Part shown: one piece after another, positions 28,854 to 38,558 of the stretch
Position numbering within the stretch: position 1 is the stretch's first letter
Layout: each line of letters opens with the position of its first letter
Origin: Lactobacillus iners DSM 13335
Lineage (GTDB): Bacteria > Bacillota > Bacilli > Lactobacillales > Lactobacillaceae
Direction of reading: 5' to 3'
Assembly (NCBI RefSeq): GCF_000160875.1
Contig: NZ_GG700805.1
Span: 62,001-126,000, forward strand
DNA length: 64,000 nucleotides
The notes under the pieces: generated by a model
Database searches by the model: none
Seen by the model: only the letters and a program-made list of their open reading frames with translations
Told to the model about the DNA's origin: nothing
Translations under genes and position numbers: made by a program

Positions 28854-29747
28854 TTACATTTTTTCCAAACGTTCAATGCGTTTTTTTGTTGTTGGATGAG
28901 TGTCAAACAAATGTGTTAAACCATGCTTATGGAAAGGATTTTCAAAATAAAGACTTGCACTTGACTTATCAGCTACAGTCATAGGTGCACTAGTAGAAAT
29001 TTTAGTTAAAGCAGATATCAATCCTTTTGGATTACGCGTTAATTCTACTGATCCGGCATCTGCTAAATATTCACGGTTTCTTGACAAAGCAAATTGCACT
29101 AGGGTTGCACTGAATACTAGCAATGAAGAAAATATTCTCATAAATAAATAGATTAACCAACCCCAATTAGCATTACGATCGTCATCTTTATCGCTAAATA
29201 TATTGCCAAAATATAAAAACACATTGCATGTTAAATTACCAATAAAAGAAATGACAGCTACTAATACGATAGCAACAGTTGATACTAAAATATCATAATT
29301 TTTAATATGAGATATTTCGTGCCCAATTACACCTTCTAATTCTTCTCTAGTTAGCATTTTGCGTAAACCCATAGTTACAGCTATACAGCTATTTTGTGGA
29401 TTTTTTCCAGTAGCAAAAGCATTAGGACTATCATCTTCAATTATAAAAACCCGAGGCATGGGCACTTGAGCAACCATTGCCATATCTTCTACAACATGCC
29501 ATAATTCTGGATCATCTTGTTCTTTAATTTCGATAGCGTGATTCATTCGCATTATCATACTAGCTGGATTAGCCAAGCCGATTAATAAATATACAACACT
29601 GGCAAATATTGACCACATGATCCCTTCTATTGGTGAATTATAAAAAATTTTACCAGATACAGCTCCAATTATAGCTAAAATGATGACAAAGATTGCTAAT
29701 AATATTACAGTTTTGCGTTTATTTTTAGTTATCTGTTGGTATAGCAT
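28854..29747 (-). CDS. htpX: Membrane zinc metalloprotease HtpX
   Basis: A membrane protein quality-control protease, M48 family. 297 aa. Two N-terminal membrane helices (residues about 13-60), the zinc motif HEISH (GVIGHEISHIKNYD), a downstream zinc ligand Glu in NREYLADAGSVEL, and two more hydrophobic segments around the middle. It is 2 bases after lemA, a common pairing. It is the last gene of a three-gene minus-strand group. Confidence 0.95.
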   Translation of the reverse strand: MLYQQITKNKRKTVILLAIFVIILAIIGAVSGKIFYNSPIEGIMWSIFASVVYLLIGLANPASMIMRMNHAIEIKEQDDPELWHVVEDMAMVAQVPMPRVFIIEDDSPNAFATGKNPQNSCIAVTMGLRKMLTREELEGVIGHEISHIKNYDILVSTVAIVLVAVISFIGNLTCNVFLYFGNIFSDKDDDRNANWGWLIYLFMRIFSSLLVFSATLVQFALSRNREYLADAGSVELTRNPKGLISALTKISTSAPMTVADKSSASLYFENPFHKHGLTHLFDTHPTTKKRIERLEKM

Positions 29748-29749
29748 GA

Positions 29750-30301
29750 TTAAAATTTCACCTTAGGTACGTTCCTTTCTTCACTAGGAGTTGCGAGAAA
29801 TTCTTGCTTAGTGAAGCCGTGTATACTTGCTACTATATTTGATGGAAATACTAAAATTTTCTTATTGAAAAATGATACAGTTGAATTATAGAGCTGACGT
29901 GAGTAAGCTAATTTATTTTCAGTATTTACTAATTCTTCTTGCAATTGTGCAAAATTTTCATTTGCTTTCAAATTTGGATAACTTTCTGATAAAGCGAAAA
30001 TTGATTTTAAAGAATCAGTCAATTGGTTAGATACTTGCATTTGTTCTTGATGATTGCCAGTAGGTATCTGTACTAATTGATTACGTAATTGAATTACTTT
30101 CTCTAAAGTTTCACTTTCGTGTTTGGCATAACCCTTAACAGTTTCTACTAGATTAGGAATTAAATCGTTACGTCTTTTTAGTTGTACATCAATTTGACTC
30201 CAGGATTCTTCGATATTTACTTTAGCTCTTTGCAACCCGTTATAAATTGCAATGTATAAAACTATTAATATAATTAAAATAATAATGATTGCTAAAATCA
30301 T
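29750..30301 (-). CDS. lemA: LemA family protein
   Basis: A 183-aa protein with one N-terminal membrane helix (ILAIIIILIILIVLYIAIYN) and a helical cytoplasmic or surface domain. Family motifs are ESWSQIDVQLKRRNDLIPNLVETVKGYAKHE and the ENFAQLQEELVNTENKLAYSRQLYN region. The function is unclear in general; it is often paired with HtpX, as here. AAGGAG precedes the ATG. Confidence 0.93.
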   Translation of the reverse strand: MILAIIIILIILIVLYIAIYNGLQRAKVNIEESWSQIDVQLKRRNDLIPNLVETVKGYAKHESETLEKVIQLRNQLVQIPTGNHQEQMQVSNQLTDSLKSIFALSESYPNLKANENFAQLQEELVNTENKLAYSRQLYNSTVSFFNKKILVFPSNIVASIHGFTKQEFLATPSEERNVPKVKF

Positions 30302-30316
30302 AAAAATTTTCTCCTT

Positions 30317-31423
30317 TTAAATTACAAAATATAAAACTAGCCAGCCTAAGATCATTAATACAATCAAACCTGTAAATTGCAATAAACTGAACATACAAAA
30401 GAATTTTTTGCGTGAGATTGTACCATGCTCTAAAAAGCTTTTAAAAACTAACATATTTGCCATAGAACCTACTAGGGTACCAAATCCACCAATATTGGAT
30501 CCTAAAAAAAGTGCTTCGGCATAATTGGTAAATTTACCAATCAAAATAGTAGAGGGAACATTGGAAATACATTGACTTGAAAGAATAGATGTTAAATAAA
30601 CTAAATGCTCATTTGACATAGCTTTCGAAATCTCATTCACAATGAAGGGAATCTGTTGTATATCACTGATGAAAACAAAAAAACAAGTAAATGTCAATAA
30701 TAAAGCATAGTCAATGTGTAATAAAATTGTTTTATTAATAAATATAGTTAATAGGATTGCTAAAATTGCTGGTACATAGACAGGAACTACATTAAAAATC
30801 CCAAAGAAAAAGAAGATAGAAACTACGATTGTTAAAATCATCGGTCGCATACTGATACGAATATCTTCCTTTGGTAAGGAAGGTATCGGTGTATTTTTGA
30901 CGAACATCAACATAATGATTAGCAGAATGAGACTAACTGATAATAGTGGAAGAGACCATTTAAAAAATTGGATGGGTGTCACCGTATAACGATTGACAAT
31001 ATAAATATTATGAGGATTACCCCAAGGCGTAAATGCTGCACCGATATTAGCTCCCATACCGATTAACGTTACTGGCAAAATTTCAGGTAATTTGTATCGT
31101 CTGGCAATGGTTAAATATAAGGGTATTAATGTTAAAACTGTTATATCATTAGTTAAAAACATTGCCGAAATTACAGAAAGAAAAGTAAAAATTACTGTTA
31201 ATCTACGTGTATTAGATGCACTAGCAGTTAATTTATATGCTAAAACGTCTAAAACGTGCAGATACGAAAAAATTTGAATAATTGTCAGCATCGCCAAGAT
31301 AGAAAATAAAGTATGCGTATTGATGTCGCCTAATCTTGGTCTGGCAAAACAAAGACTCAAAATTGTAATTATAACCGTTATTTGTAAAATACGGTCTTTA
31401 AATATATTCCTTATGACGGTCAT
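30317..31423 (-). CDS. ArsB/NhaD-superfamily anion transporter (YbiR-like)
   Basis: A 368-aa membrane protein with about 10-11 hydrophobic segments. The segment FLTNDITVLTLIPLYL and the re-entrant GMGANIGAAFTPWGNPHN resemble the two-repeat structure of the ion transporter superfamily (citrate/arsenite/sodium carriers). The second repeat has GSNIGGFGTLVGSMAN. The substrate is not deducible. It precedes lemA by 15 bases, so it shares the message. GAGGGG precedes the ATG. Confidence 0.8.
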   Translation of the reverse strand: MTVIRNIFKDRILQITVIITILSLCFARPRLGDINTHTLFSILAMLTIIQIFSYLHVLDVLAYKLTASASNTRRLTVIFTFLSVISAMFLTNDITVLTLIPLYLTIARRYKLPEILPVTLIGMGANIGAAFTPWGNPHNIYIVNRYTVTPIQFFKWSLPLLSVSLILLIIMLMFVKNTPIPSLPKEDIRISMRPMILTIVVSIFFFFGIFNVVPVYVPAILAILLTIFINKTILLHIDYALLLTFTCFFVFISDIQQIPFIVNEISKAMSNEHLVYLTSILSSQCISNVPSTILIGKFTNYAEALFLGSNIGGFGTLVGSMANMLVFKSFLEHGTISRKKFFCMFSLLQFTGLIVLMILGWLVLYFVI

Positions 31424-31628
31424 TAGGGGATCCCCTCTTAAAAATTACACATGTCTATTTTGTACTTTTTATACTGGAATATCATTTGATAAAAAAGAAG
31501 CACACATATACTTCTATTGTATCAGTATTCTTAATATTTAGGTAGGTGATGAGCAGATATTAACTATTAAATTAACAGATTTGATAAAATTAAATTGAAT
31601 ATAAACAGTATAAGGATGGATACTATAT

Positions 31629-32000
31629 ATGTTAATTAAGAAAATAATCAGTTTAAATATAAAGACGGCTGCAGCTGATCTTTTGCAGAATAAAATATTT
31701 GACAATGCAGTGATTATCTTAGCGTTAAATGATGGTTCCAACAAATATTCCACTGTAGGTGGAACTTGCACGATAGGGGCCAATTTTCAGTTGGTAATTT
31801 TGTCTAAATATGATTCACAATATGATATTGAAATTGATAATAATATGAATATACCTATGTATACATCACAAGATGAATTACAATATCTAACTAAAGGGTT
31901 GACCTTAGGTGCCAAAGCTGGTGTATTGTTCCTATCATCTGATGAGGGTATTATTGATAGTGCAGTAAGTATTAATAATAAAACTTGTCATACTAACTAG
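31629..32000 (+). CDS. HesB-like Fe-S biosynthesis-fold protein
   Basis: A 123-aa soluble protein. The pattern ILALNDGSNKYSTVGGTC followed by a C-terminal SSDEGIIDSAVSI strand resembles a lactobacillar family assigned to the Fe-S biosynthesis (HesB) fold that has lost the three conserved cysteines. Only isolated Cys residues are present, so a role in cluster assembly is doubtful. AAGGATG precedes the ATG. It sits in front of the 44-aa gene. Confidence 0.5.
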   Translation: MLIKKIISLNIKTAAADLLQNKIFDNAVIILALNDGSNKYSTVGGTCTIGANFQLVILSKYDSQYDIEIDNNMNIPMYTSQDELQYLTKGLTLGAKAGVLFLSSDEGIIDSAVSINNKTCHTN

Positions 32001-32056
32001 TTTAATGTTATGATAATAGAAGATTTTCGAAAATTTTTATTGAGAGGAAGAAAGAC

Positions 32057-32191
32057 ATGTCACGTAATATACATACAGGAATCAATCCTCATCGTAGACC
32101 TAGAAACAAAGATAATTCTAAGGAACGTGTAGCTCATGCAGCTAAGGTTGTTGCATTCTTGAACAAAGCTAAAGCAGATGAAAATAAATAA
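32057..32191 (+). CDS. Small basic protein of 44 aa
   Basis: The frame begins MSRNIHTGINPHRRPRNKDN and ends KADENK; it is rich in Arg, Lys and Asn. A very good ribosome site (GAGAGGAAG) and a terminator 20 bases after the stop make it a believable gene. I do not recognise it beyond small hypothetical proteins of this type in lactobacilli. It may bind nucleic acid, judged from charge only. Confidence 0.65.
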   Translation: MSRNIHTGINPHRRPRNKDNSKERVAHAAKVVAFLNKAKADENK

Positions 32192-32209
32192 TTAATAGTT
32201 ATTTATATT

Positions 32210-32240
32210 AAGGAAATGTTTGTAAGAACATTTCCTTTTT
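32210..32240 (+). terminator. Terminator after the 44-aa gene
   Basis: AAGGAAATGTT pairs with AACATTTCCTT and is followed by T residues. Confidence 0.85.
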
Positions 32241-32304
32241 GTTTGCATAATTTGAAAAGTTCTGCTATTATATTAAAAATTTTTAGATTAGAAGGAGTAC
32301 AATT

Positions 32305-32952
32305 ATGGGATTACATGCATATATTCAAGGGTTTAGTAGTTTAGAGTCAATAGATCGTGCACCAGGTTATTTTAAATATCAACATCATTCAGTAGCGGCA
32401 CATTGTTTTCGAACTGCAGAGTTAGCACAAATTATGGGCGACATTGAAGAAGTAATAGGCGGTCAAAAAATAAATTGGAAAGCTCTCTATGAAAAAAGTT
32501 TGAATCATGATTATACAGAACGTTTTATTGGTGATATTAAAACACCTGTGAAGTATGCTACGCCTGAATTGCGAAAAATGATTGGCGAAGTTGAAGAAAC
32601 AATGACAGCTAAATTCATTAAAGATGAAATACCAGCAGAATTTCAAGACATATACAAAAAAAGGTTAAGTGAAGCTAAAGACGATACTTTGGAGGGGCAA
32701 ATTTTATCGATATGTGATAAATTAGATTTACTATATGAAGCATATGGTGAAATAGAGCTGGGGAATCCAAGTTTTGTATATATGCAGATGTTCAAAGAAA
32801 GTTTAGCCACAATTAAGACATATGATAATTTAGCTTGTGTGAAATATTTTATTCAAAAAATTTTACCAGATCTATTTAAGGGAGATTTTGCAGGAAAAGA
32901 TAAGATGGAAAGAATAGCTTTTAGCATTTTGTTAATGGGAGATGAGCAATAA
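32305..32952 (+). CDS. HD-domain nucleotidase, YfbR-like
   Basis: A 215-aa metal-dependent phosphohydrolase. The HD residues are visible as HHSVAAHCFR (first His), LNHDYTERFIGDIKTP (His-Asp) and CDKLDLLYEAYGE (late Asp). This arrangement is that of YfbR-type 5'-deoxynucleotidases. GGAG lies before the ATG. An HNH nuclease gene begins on the next base after the stop, so they are translated together. Confidence 0.82.
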   Translation: MGLHAYIQGFSSLESIDRAPGYFKYQHHSVAAHCFRTAELAQIMGDIEEVIGGQKINWKALYEKSLNHDYTERFIGDIKTPVKYATPELRKMIGEVEETMTAKFIKDEIPAEFQDIYKKRLSEAKDDTLEGQILSICDKLDLLYEAYGEIELGNPSFVYMQMFKESLATIKTYDNLACVKYFIQKILPDLFKGDFAGKDKMERIAFSILLMGDEQ

Positions 32953-33873
32953 TTGAAATTAGAATGTACTGCATGTGGGTTAAGATTGAATCACTTGCAC
33001 TTTAAAAGAGACGATGAACTTAATATGAAACTATTCAGTGTTTGTGATATATGTCAATTGCGAGGTGTTGATCCACTTAAATATGAAAATAAAGTAGTAC
33101 AAAAGTTATCCGAAATTTGCATGTTCAATTTTTGTGGTAAAGTAACAAAAGCGATAGTAGCTACAAAATACACAACTTTCGTTATTCCTAAATATAAACG
33201 TGCGTATGAAGCATTTATTCAAGACTATGATTGCAATGATGTAGCTATTGATCAAATAAATAGAAATACATTTTATCAATTTGTGATTAAAAGTGAGAAA
33301 GGCGAATTGCCTAGTCCTGAACTGACGAATACTTTTGAAGAAAACCTATTGCAGTTAGGGATTAAGGCGGATTTTTCTTTTAATAAAATTGATTATATTG
33401 ATAGAGAATATATCAGAAATAAATATAAGTATCGATGTCAATATTGTGGTCGGCGTGGCACTAGTGTTGATCATAAAGATCCAGTTTGCTTTTCACATGA
33501 TAATGGCTTGGATAATTTAATTTTATCTTGTAGCGAATGCAATAAGATTAAGGGAAATATGTCTTATCAATCATTTTGTAAAATGAATGCCAAAATTAAA
33601 AATATCAATAAAAAATTAGTAAAATACGAAACATATCTAAATTGTTTGCATGAACTATTTGATGAAAATAAGAGGTATATTGATGGACAAGTACATTTAC
33701 GTGGAGTTATCAGAGATACAGAAATAGATGCTATGCGTAAACAAAATAAATCTTTGCATGATGCTATTGATAGTTTGCAAAGCGATTATGATAAATTACG
33801 TTTAATACGTAAAAACTATTTTGAAGTTAATGATAACATTACTAACGCTGAAAAGACTGATAAGTTGTTTTAA
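32953..33873 (+). CDS. HNH endonuclease with N-terminal zinc motif and C-terminal coiled coil
   Basis: 306 aa. An N-terminal pair of CxxC motifs (LECTACGL and SVCDICQL) probably binds zinc. The HNH domain at about residues 155-200 reads CQYCGRR, SVDHKDPVCF, DNLILSCSECNKIKG; both zinc CxxC pairs and the catalytic His are present. The last 90 residues are charged and helical, likely a coiled coil. TTG start abuts the HD nucleotidase stop. It is not linked to a phage terminase or intron here; target unknown. Confidence 0.8.
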   Translation: MKLECTACGLRLNHLHFKRDDELNMKLFSVCDICQLRGVDPLKYENKVVQKLSEICMFNFCGKVTKAIVATKYTTFVIPKYKRAYEAFIQDYDCNDVAIDQINRNTFYQFVIKSEKGELPSPELTNTFEENLLQLGIKADFSFNKIDYIDREYIRNKYKYRCQYCGRRGTSVDHKDPVCFSHDNGLDNLILSCSECNKIKGNMSYQSFCKMNAKIKNINKKLVKYETYLNCLHELFDENKRYIDGQVHLRGVIRDTEIDAMRKQNKSLHDAIDSLQSDYDKLRLIRKNYFEVNDNITNAEKTDKLF

Positions 33874-33885
33874 CGACATATATAA

Positions 33886-33919
33886 ATACTCTCTGAAAAA
33901 AGTGCAGAGGGTATTTTTT
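33886..33919 (+). terminator. Terminator after the HNH gene
   Basis: ATACTCTCTG pairs with CAGAGGGTAT and is followed by TTTTTT. Confidence 0.8.
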
Positions 33920-34006
33920 GTATCATTATTGAAATAGATTATAGAATATTGTATAGAAATTAAAAAAAAAAGAAAACTATATTTACAAAAAGATAAATAT
34001 TAAGAT

Positions 34007-34027
34007 ATTATTATTATTATTATTATT
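34007..34027. repeat. (ATT)7 trinucleotide tract
   Basis: Seven perfect ATT units end about 30 bases before the ABC exporter ATG, in the probable promoter or leader region. Length variation could change expression. Confidence 0.8.
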
Positions 34028-34056
34028 AGTTTTATCCAGAAAGTGAGATATTAGTT

Positions 34057-35760
34057 ATGCAAACTACTAAGGATTATGTCAAATTGTTTTTCAAACAAAA
34101 TAAATTTGTAGCTTTTGTATCAGCACTAGTTTTCATCATATTATCAACTACTTACAGTATTGTGTCTTGGATTATGCAGGTTATTTTCGATTATATGGCT
34201 GGCAATAGTACATATTCCTTTGAAAGTATATTGTTGATGCTAGGGGGTTACTTATTTGTTGCAGCGTCACTCTTTATGGTACAACGTAGTGTATATCCTA
34301 GATTTCTTGAAAAAGCAATGAATCAGTACAAAGAAGCTGTCATTAAAAAGCTTTTTAAGAAAAGTTATAGTGATTTTCTAATAACTAATTCGGGTACATA
34401 TCTCTCTGTATTAACCAATGATTGTGAACGAATTTTAGAAACATATTTGAAAAATATTTTTGAATTTATTCAGAATATTATTATGGTAGTCAGCAGTTTA
34501 ACATTGATGTTGTACTACAATTCATTGCTTACAATTATTGCAATAGTCATTGCCATGATCCCGATGGTTTGTTCTCTTCTCACAGCACGTAGTATTGCAA
34601 CACGTGAGGAGCAAGTTTCCAAGACTAACGAATCTTATGTGTCGTTGACGAAGGACATTTTAAATGGCATTTCTGTTATTAAGAGTTTTAAGGTTGAGAA
34701 TGAAGCTATTAGTCGCTATCAAAACAAATCGATGCAACTTGAGCATACTAAAAAAATGCGTGAGCAAACATTTACTGTTGTTTCAGCTTGTGGCACTATT
34801 GCTTATATGTTGACGCAGTTTGGTGTCATGGTCATTGGAGCTTGGATGATACATGAACATATTGGGACTATGACTGCAGGTATGATTTTAGCATTTATTA
34901 ATTTAATGAATGGAATTTTGCAACCAATTAATGCACTTCCACGGATATATGGTGGGATGTCAGGTGCTAAGAAGCTAATTACTAAGATGTCTGATTATAT
35001 GAGCAATGCTAAAGAAGATACGGGTGAAACTATCAAACAACCGCTGGCTAATATTGCTTTGCAGGATGTTTCTTATGCTTATGATACTGATCATACGATT
35101 CTTAAGCATATTAATTTGCAGTTGCAAGCTGGTAAGTCTTATGCAGTTGTTGGTCCATCAGGAGCCGGCAAGAGTAGCTTGATTAACTTATTAATGGGTT
35201 ACTATCAAAATTACGATGGTAGTGTGCACTTTAATAACTATGAACTTAAGCAAATAAGTAAATATTCGCTTTATGAAAAAATAACGCTTATGCAACAGTC
35301 TGTCTTTATATTTGATGCTTCGATTTGGGATAATATTACTTTATTTAAGCAATTTCCAGATGCTGAAGTTGATCGAGTTATTCATTTGGCAGGGTTGGAT
35401 CATCTCATTAGTCAAAAGGGCAGAGATTATCAGTGTGGTGAAAATGGTAGTCATCTTTCTGGTGGTGAAAAACAACGTATAGCTATTGCACGTAGTTTAC
35501 TAAAGAAATCGGAAATTTTACTTGTTGATGAAGCTACTTCCGCTTTAGATAATGAGACAAGTGCAAATGTAACTCAATCTATTTTAGATTTACAAGGAAT
35601 ACTCCGATTAGTTGTGACGCACCGCTTGGATGCTAGTTCATTGAAACAATATGATGAAATTCTTGTCATGAAGGACGGAGCGTTGATTGAACGTGGTAAT
35701 TTTGATACTTTAATGGATAGTAAGGAATATTTCTACTCTTTATATACCATTTCGAAATAA
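34057..35760 (+). CDS. ABC exporter half-transporter (membrane plus ATPase)
   Basis: 567 aa. Residues 1-310 hold six membrane segments (ABC_membrane type), and the rest an ATPase with Walker A GPSGAGKSS, Q-loop MQQSVFIF, signature HLSGGEKQR, Walker B ILLVDEATSALD and switch His in VTHRLD. No peptidase C39 domain, so it is not a bacteriocin leader-processing exporter. It would act as a homodimer or with a partner encoded elsewhere. Cargo unknown: drug, lipid or peptide. Confidence 0.9.
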   Translation: MQTTKDYVKLFFKQNKFVAFVSALVFIILSTTYSIVSWIMQVIFDYMAGNSTYSFESILLMLGGYLFVAASLFMVQRSVYPRFLEKAMNQYKEAVIKKLFKKSYSDFLITNSGTYLSVLTNDCERILETYLKNIFEFIQNIIMVVSSLTLMLYYNSLLTIIAIVIAMIPMVCSLLTARSIATREEQVSKTNESYVSLTKDILNGISVIKSFKVENEAISRYQNKSMQLEHTKKMREQTFTVVSACGTIAYMLTQFGVMVIGAWMIHEHIGTMTAGMILAFINLMNGILQPINALPRIYGGMSGAKKLITKMSDYMSNAKEDTGETIKQPLANIALQDVSYAYDTDHTILKHINLQLQAGKSYAVVGPSGAGKSSLINLLMGYYQNYDGSVHFNNYELKQISKYSLYEKITLMQQSVFIFDASIWDNITLFKQFPDAEVDRVIHLAGLDHLISQKGRDYQCGENGSHLSGGEKQRIAIARSLLKKSEILLVDEATSALDNETSANVTQSILDLQGILRLVVTHRLDASSLKQYDEILVMKDGALIERGNFDTLMDSKEYFYSLYTISK

Positions 35761-35777
35761 AATATAAAACTATATAG

Positions 35778-35816
35778 AAAAAAATGGATGATTTTATGAA
35801 TTCATCCATTTTTTAT
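35778..35816. terminator. Bidirectional terminator between the ABC exporter and the ABC importer
   Basis: AAAAATGGATGA pairs with TCATCCATTTTT. It separates convergent genes and has T-tracts on both strands. Confidence 0.85.
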
Positions 35817-35819
35817 CTT

Positions 35820-36575
35820 TTATAAATTTTCATTTTTAAAATTGCGTAAAAATTTCTTTGTTTTTTCTTCTTGAGGGTGGTTAAAAATTTCGTTAGGCTG
35901 TCCTTGTTCTGTGATTATCCCATCACTCATGAAAATAACGTGATCTGAAATATTACGAGCAAAAGCCATTTCATGTGTAACAATGATCATTGTTAATCCT
36001 GTTTTGGCAAGATCATTCATGGTATTTAAAACCTCTCCAACCATTTCGGGATCTAATGCAGAAGTAGGCTCATCAAATAATAATATTTCGGGATTCATTG
36101 AAATTGCTCTAGCAATCGCTACTCGTTGTTGTTGACCACCCGATAACTGTTTAGGCTTTGCTTCAATATAAGGCTCCATACCTACTTTTTTAAGGTTTTC
36201 AATAGCAATTCTTTTTGCTTCTTCTTTACTTCTGCCTAAAACAAGTTCTTGCCCTACCATACAATTTTGTAAAACATTTTTATTGTTAAACAAATTGAAT
36301 TGCTGGAAGACCATGCCTACTTTTGAGCGATATAGGTTACGATCAAAGGATGGATCTAAAATATTTTCATCATGAAAATTGATAATACCTTTATATGGTT
36401 CTTCTAAAAGATTTAAACAACGCAACATCGTTGATTTACCACCACCTGAAGGACCAATGATAGTTAAAATTTCGCCTTGAGTGACGTCAAAAGAGATATC
36501 TTTTAAAACAAAATTATTGCCAAATTTCTTTTGTAAATGTTGAATTTGTAAAATCTTCTTATTAGAATTAGTCAT
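35820..36575 (-). CDS. Polar amino acid ABC transporter ATPase (probably lysine)
   Basis: 251 aa of the GlnQ/HisP type. Walker [11 protein letters not shown]-loop VFQQFNLF, signature LSGGQQQR, Walker [15 protein letters not shown] and switch VTHEMAFA. The start is the ATG giving MTNSNKK, 9 bases from AAGGAG; it overlaps the fused permease by 8 bases. The operon is controlled by a lysine riboswitch, which points to lysine import. Confidence 0.92.
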   Translation of the reverse strand: MTNSNKKILQIQHLQKKFGNNFVLKDISFDVTQGEILTIIGPSGGGKSTMLRCLNLLEEPYKGIINFHDENILDPSFDRNLYRSKVGMVFQQFNLFNNKNVLQNCMVGQELVLGRSKEEAKRIAIENLKKVGMEPYIEAKPKQLSGGQQQRVAIARAISMNPEILLFDEPTSALDPEMVGEVLNTMNDLAKTGLTMIIVTHEMAFARNISDHVIFMSDGIITEQGQPNEIFNHPQEEKTKKFLRNFKNENL

Positions 36576-38175
36576 TTTCATTTTCTCCTTCCTTTGGTTC
36601 GTCAACTTGTAATTGGTTGGCCATTAAATTATAGTTTTTTGGACCTTCTAATTTGTTTTCAATTAGTCGGAAAATGCGGGTAATTGAAAAAGTTAATATT
36701 AAGTAGACTATCGAAATAATGAAGTAAGTTTGGAAAAATTGGAATGTTTGACTGGCGACTGTAGTACCTACAAAGAACAATTCGGATACAGAAATGATGC
36801 TTAAGACTGAAGTGTCCTTGATGTTAACAATAAATTCATTTGTAATGGAAGGTAAGCAATTTCTAACTGCTTGCGGCAGAATTATATGCCACATTTTTTG
36901 TGAATGAGACATACCTAGAGCACTAGCTGCTTCAAATTGACCTTTAGGAGTAGAAATAATACCACCACGAATAACTTCTGCTAAATAGGCACCTGTATTA
37001 ATAGAAATAATGAATAATGCAGCTAAGGTACGGTCGAGATTGATGTGCCATAATTGTGCAATACCATAATAAATGACGGCAGCTTGAACCATCATAGGTG
37101 TCCCACGAAAGATTTCTACATAGACAGCTAATAACCAATTAATTAGTTTTAATAACCAATATTTGACCTTAGATAGAGGTGTTGGAATAGTTCTAATAAT
37201 TCCAACTAATAAGCCGATAAAGAAACCGATAATAGTACCAATTAAGGATAAAAAGACAGTCATAATGACACCATTGAGGATCATTTTACCGTAGCGATGC
37301 ATGATAGAAACAAACCAGTTGGTCTTTTTAGTTGTTGAAACTTGAGGTTGTTGCTTAATCGCAAAACTCATTAATTTTTCACGTTTATTATCAGAAATTG
37401 TTTTTAATATTTGATTAACTTGATTTAATAATTTGGTATTGCCTTTTTTTACACCGATACTAGTAATAGAATCATTATAATTAACATGAAAATGAGGCAT
37501 TTTGCTTAGATTAATAGATACAATGTTAGGGTTAACGCGGTGGTAACTTTGGTATTCGATATCTTCGGCTACGTAACCATCAATTGTACCAGAAGCAAGA
37601 CTTTGTCGCATAACAGAAAAATCTCGCATAGCTGTTAGTCTTTTAGCTCCTACTAATTGTTTAATTAAATCATAATGTAATGTTCCTTGTTGAGCAGTTA
37701 ATTTGGCCCCTTTAAATTCGGTTAATTTTGTAGCTGTGGCAAAATTACTTGCATTGTTAACGATAAGGACAAAAGTACTTTTGCGGTAAGGAATCGAAAA
37801 ATCAATAGCTTTTCTTCGTTCAGAAGTTGGTGACATGCCAGCTATAATTAGATCAATTTTGCCAGATGTTAAGGATGGCAATAATCCATCCCAGACAGTT
37901 TTTTCAACAATAACACGTCGATGCAATTTTTTACCAATAATTTTGGCTATTTGTACATCGTAACCATTAGCAAATTGCTTGGAACCATCAATAGGTACAG
38001 CTCCATGTGCATCTGTATTTTGTGTCCAGTTATATGGTGGATAATTGGCTTCCATACCAATTTTTAATGGTTCTTTTGTTTTAGCATTAACAATTGATGT
38101 ATGACTAAAACTAACGGTTATGATACTGCATAAAAAAAGAATCATAATCATAAATGTATTTATTTTTGACTTCAT
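36568..38175 (-). CDS. Fused substrate-binding protein and permease of an amino acid ABC importer (probably lysine)
   Basis: 535 aa. A signal/anchor helix at residues 5-30, a type 3 periplasmic binding domain (about 35-275, starting [15 protein letters not shown], with [14 protein letters not shown]), and a C-terminal permease with about 4-5 helices and the ATPase-docking loop [22 protein letters not shown]. Such fusions are common in lactic acid bacteria. GGAGG lies 9 bases before the ATG. The upstream L-box makes lysine the best substrate guess. Confidence 0.92.
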   Translation of the reverse strand: MKSKINTFMIMILFLCSIITVSFSHTSIVNAKTKEPLKIGMEANYPPYNWTQNTDAHGAVPIDGSKQFANGYDVQIAKIIGKKLHRRVIVEKTVWDGLLPSLTSGKIDLIIAGMSPTSERRKAIDFSIPYRKSTFVLIVNNASNFATATKLTEFKGAKLTAQQGTLHYDLIKQLVGAKRLTAMRDFSVMRQSLASGTIDGYVAEDIEYQSYHRVNPNIVSINLSKMPHFHVNYNDSITSIGVKKGNTKLLNQVNQILKTISDNKREKLMSFAIKQQPQVSTTKKTNWFVSIMHRYGKMILNGVIMTVFLSLIGTIIGFFIGLLVGIIRTIPTPLSKVKYWLLKLINWLLAVYVEIFRGTPMMVQAAVIYYGIAQLWHINLDRTLAALFIISINTGAYLAEVIRGGIISTPKGQFEAASALGMSHSQKMWHIILPQAVRNCLPSITNEFIVNIKDTSVLSIISVSELFFVGTTVASQTFQFFQTYFIISIVYLILTFSITRIFRLIENKLEGPKNYNLMANQLQVDEPKEGENEND

Positions 38176-38230
38176 TTTGAAATACCTCCAAAAAATTATT
38201 TCAAATAAAGCCAATACAATAAAAGCGTAA

Positions 38231-38272
38231 TAAAACCCTGTTGTATTTCATTATCAAAACACAACAGGGTTT
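38231..38272 (-). terminator. Attenuator of the lysine riboswitch
   Basis: AACCCTGTTGT pairs with ACAACAGGGTT on the minus strand, followed by TTATT. It lies between the L-box aptamer and the transporter start. Confidence 0.85.
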
Positions 38273-38302
38273 ACAAAAAATCATTAGTAATTAAACCAAA
38301 TC

Positions 38303-38467
38303 ATATAGCGCTCCCTGGAATTGTCCAGGACAGTCTGTAAAATATGCTTTTACAGCCCAACAAAATATATAGACGAAATAATATTCTGTTTCGGCGATAT
38401 TCCTGAAATAAATAATCAACATCTTCGTCGACTCCTAAATATTTCGTGAGTATCGCAACCTCTATTG
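38303..38467 (-). promoter_or_regulatory. Lysine riboswitch (L-box)
   Basis: The minus strand shows aptamer landmarks in order: AATAGAGGTTGCGAT, AGGAGTC, the GCCGAAA core, TTGGGCTG, GACTGTCCTGG and the closing GGGAGCGCTAT that pairs with the 5' end (P1). About 165 nt long, with an attenuator hairpin directly downstream. This identifies the following transporter as lysine-responsive. Confidence 0.88.
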
Positions 38468-38494
38468 CATTGGGAATTTATTCAACTAAAACAC

Positions 38495-38522
38495 ATGATA
38501 AACCGTTTATTAAAAAAGTCAA
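38495..38522 (-). promoter_or_regulatory. Promoter of the lysine transporter operon
   Basis: TTGACT (38517-38522) and TATCAT (38495-38500) with a 16-base spacer on the minus strand, just upstream of the riboswitch. Confidence 0.6.
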
Positions 38523-38558
38523 GTATTTTTTCCATATAAAAAATAATTTTTTAAAAAA

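Noticed and set aside
34057..35760. ABC exporter as a bacteriocin exporter
   Set aside because: It lacks a C39 peptidase domain and has no precursor peptide gene nearby.
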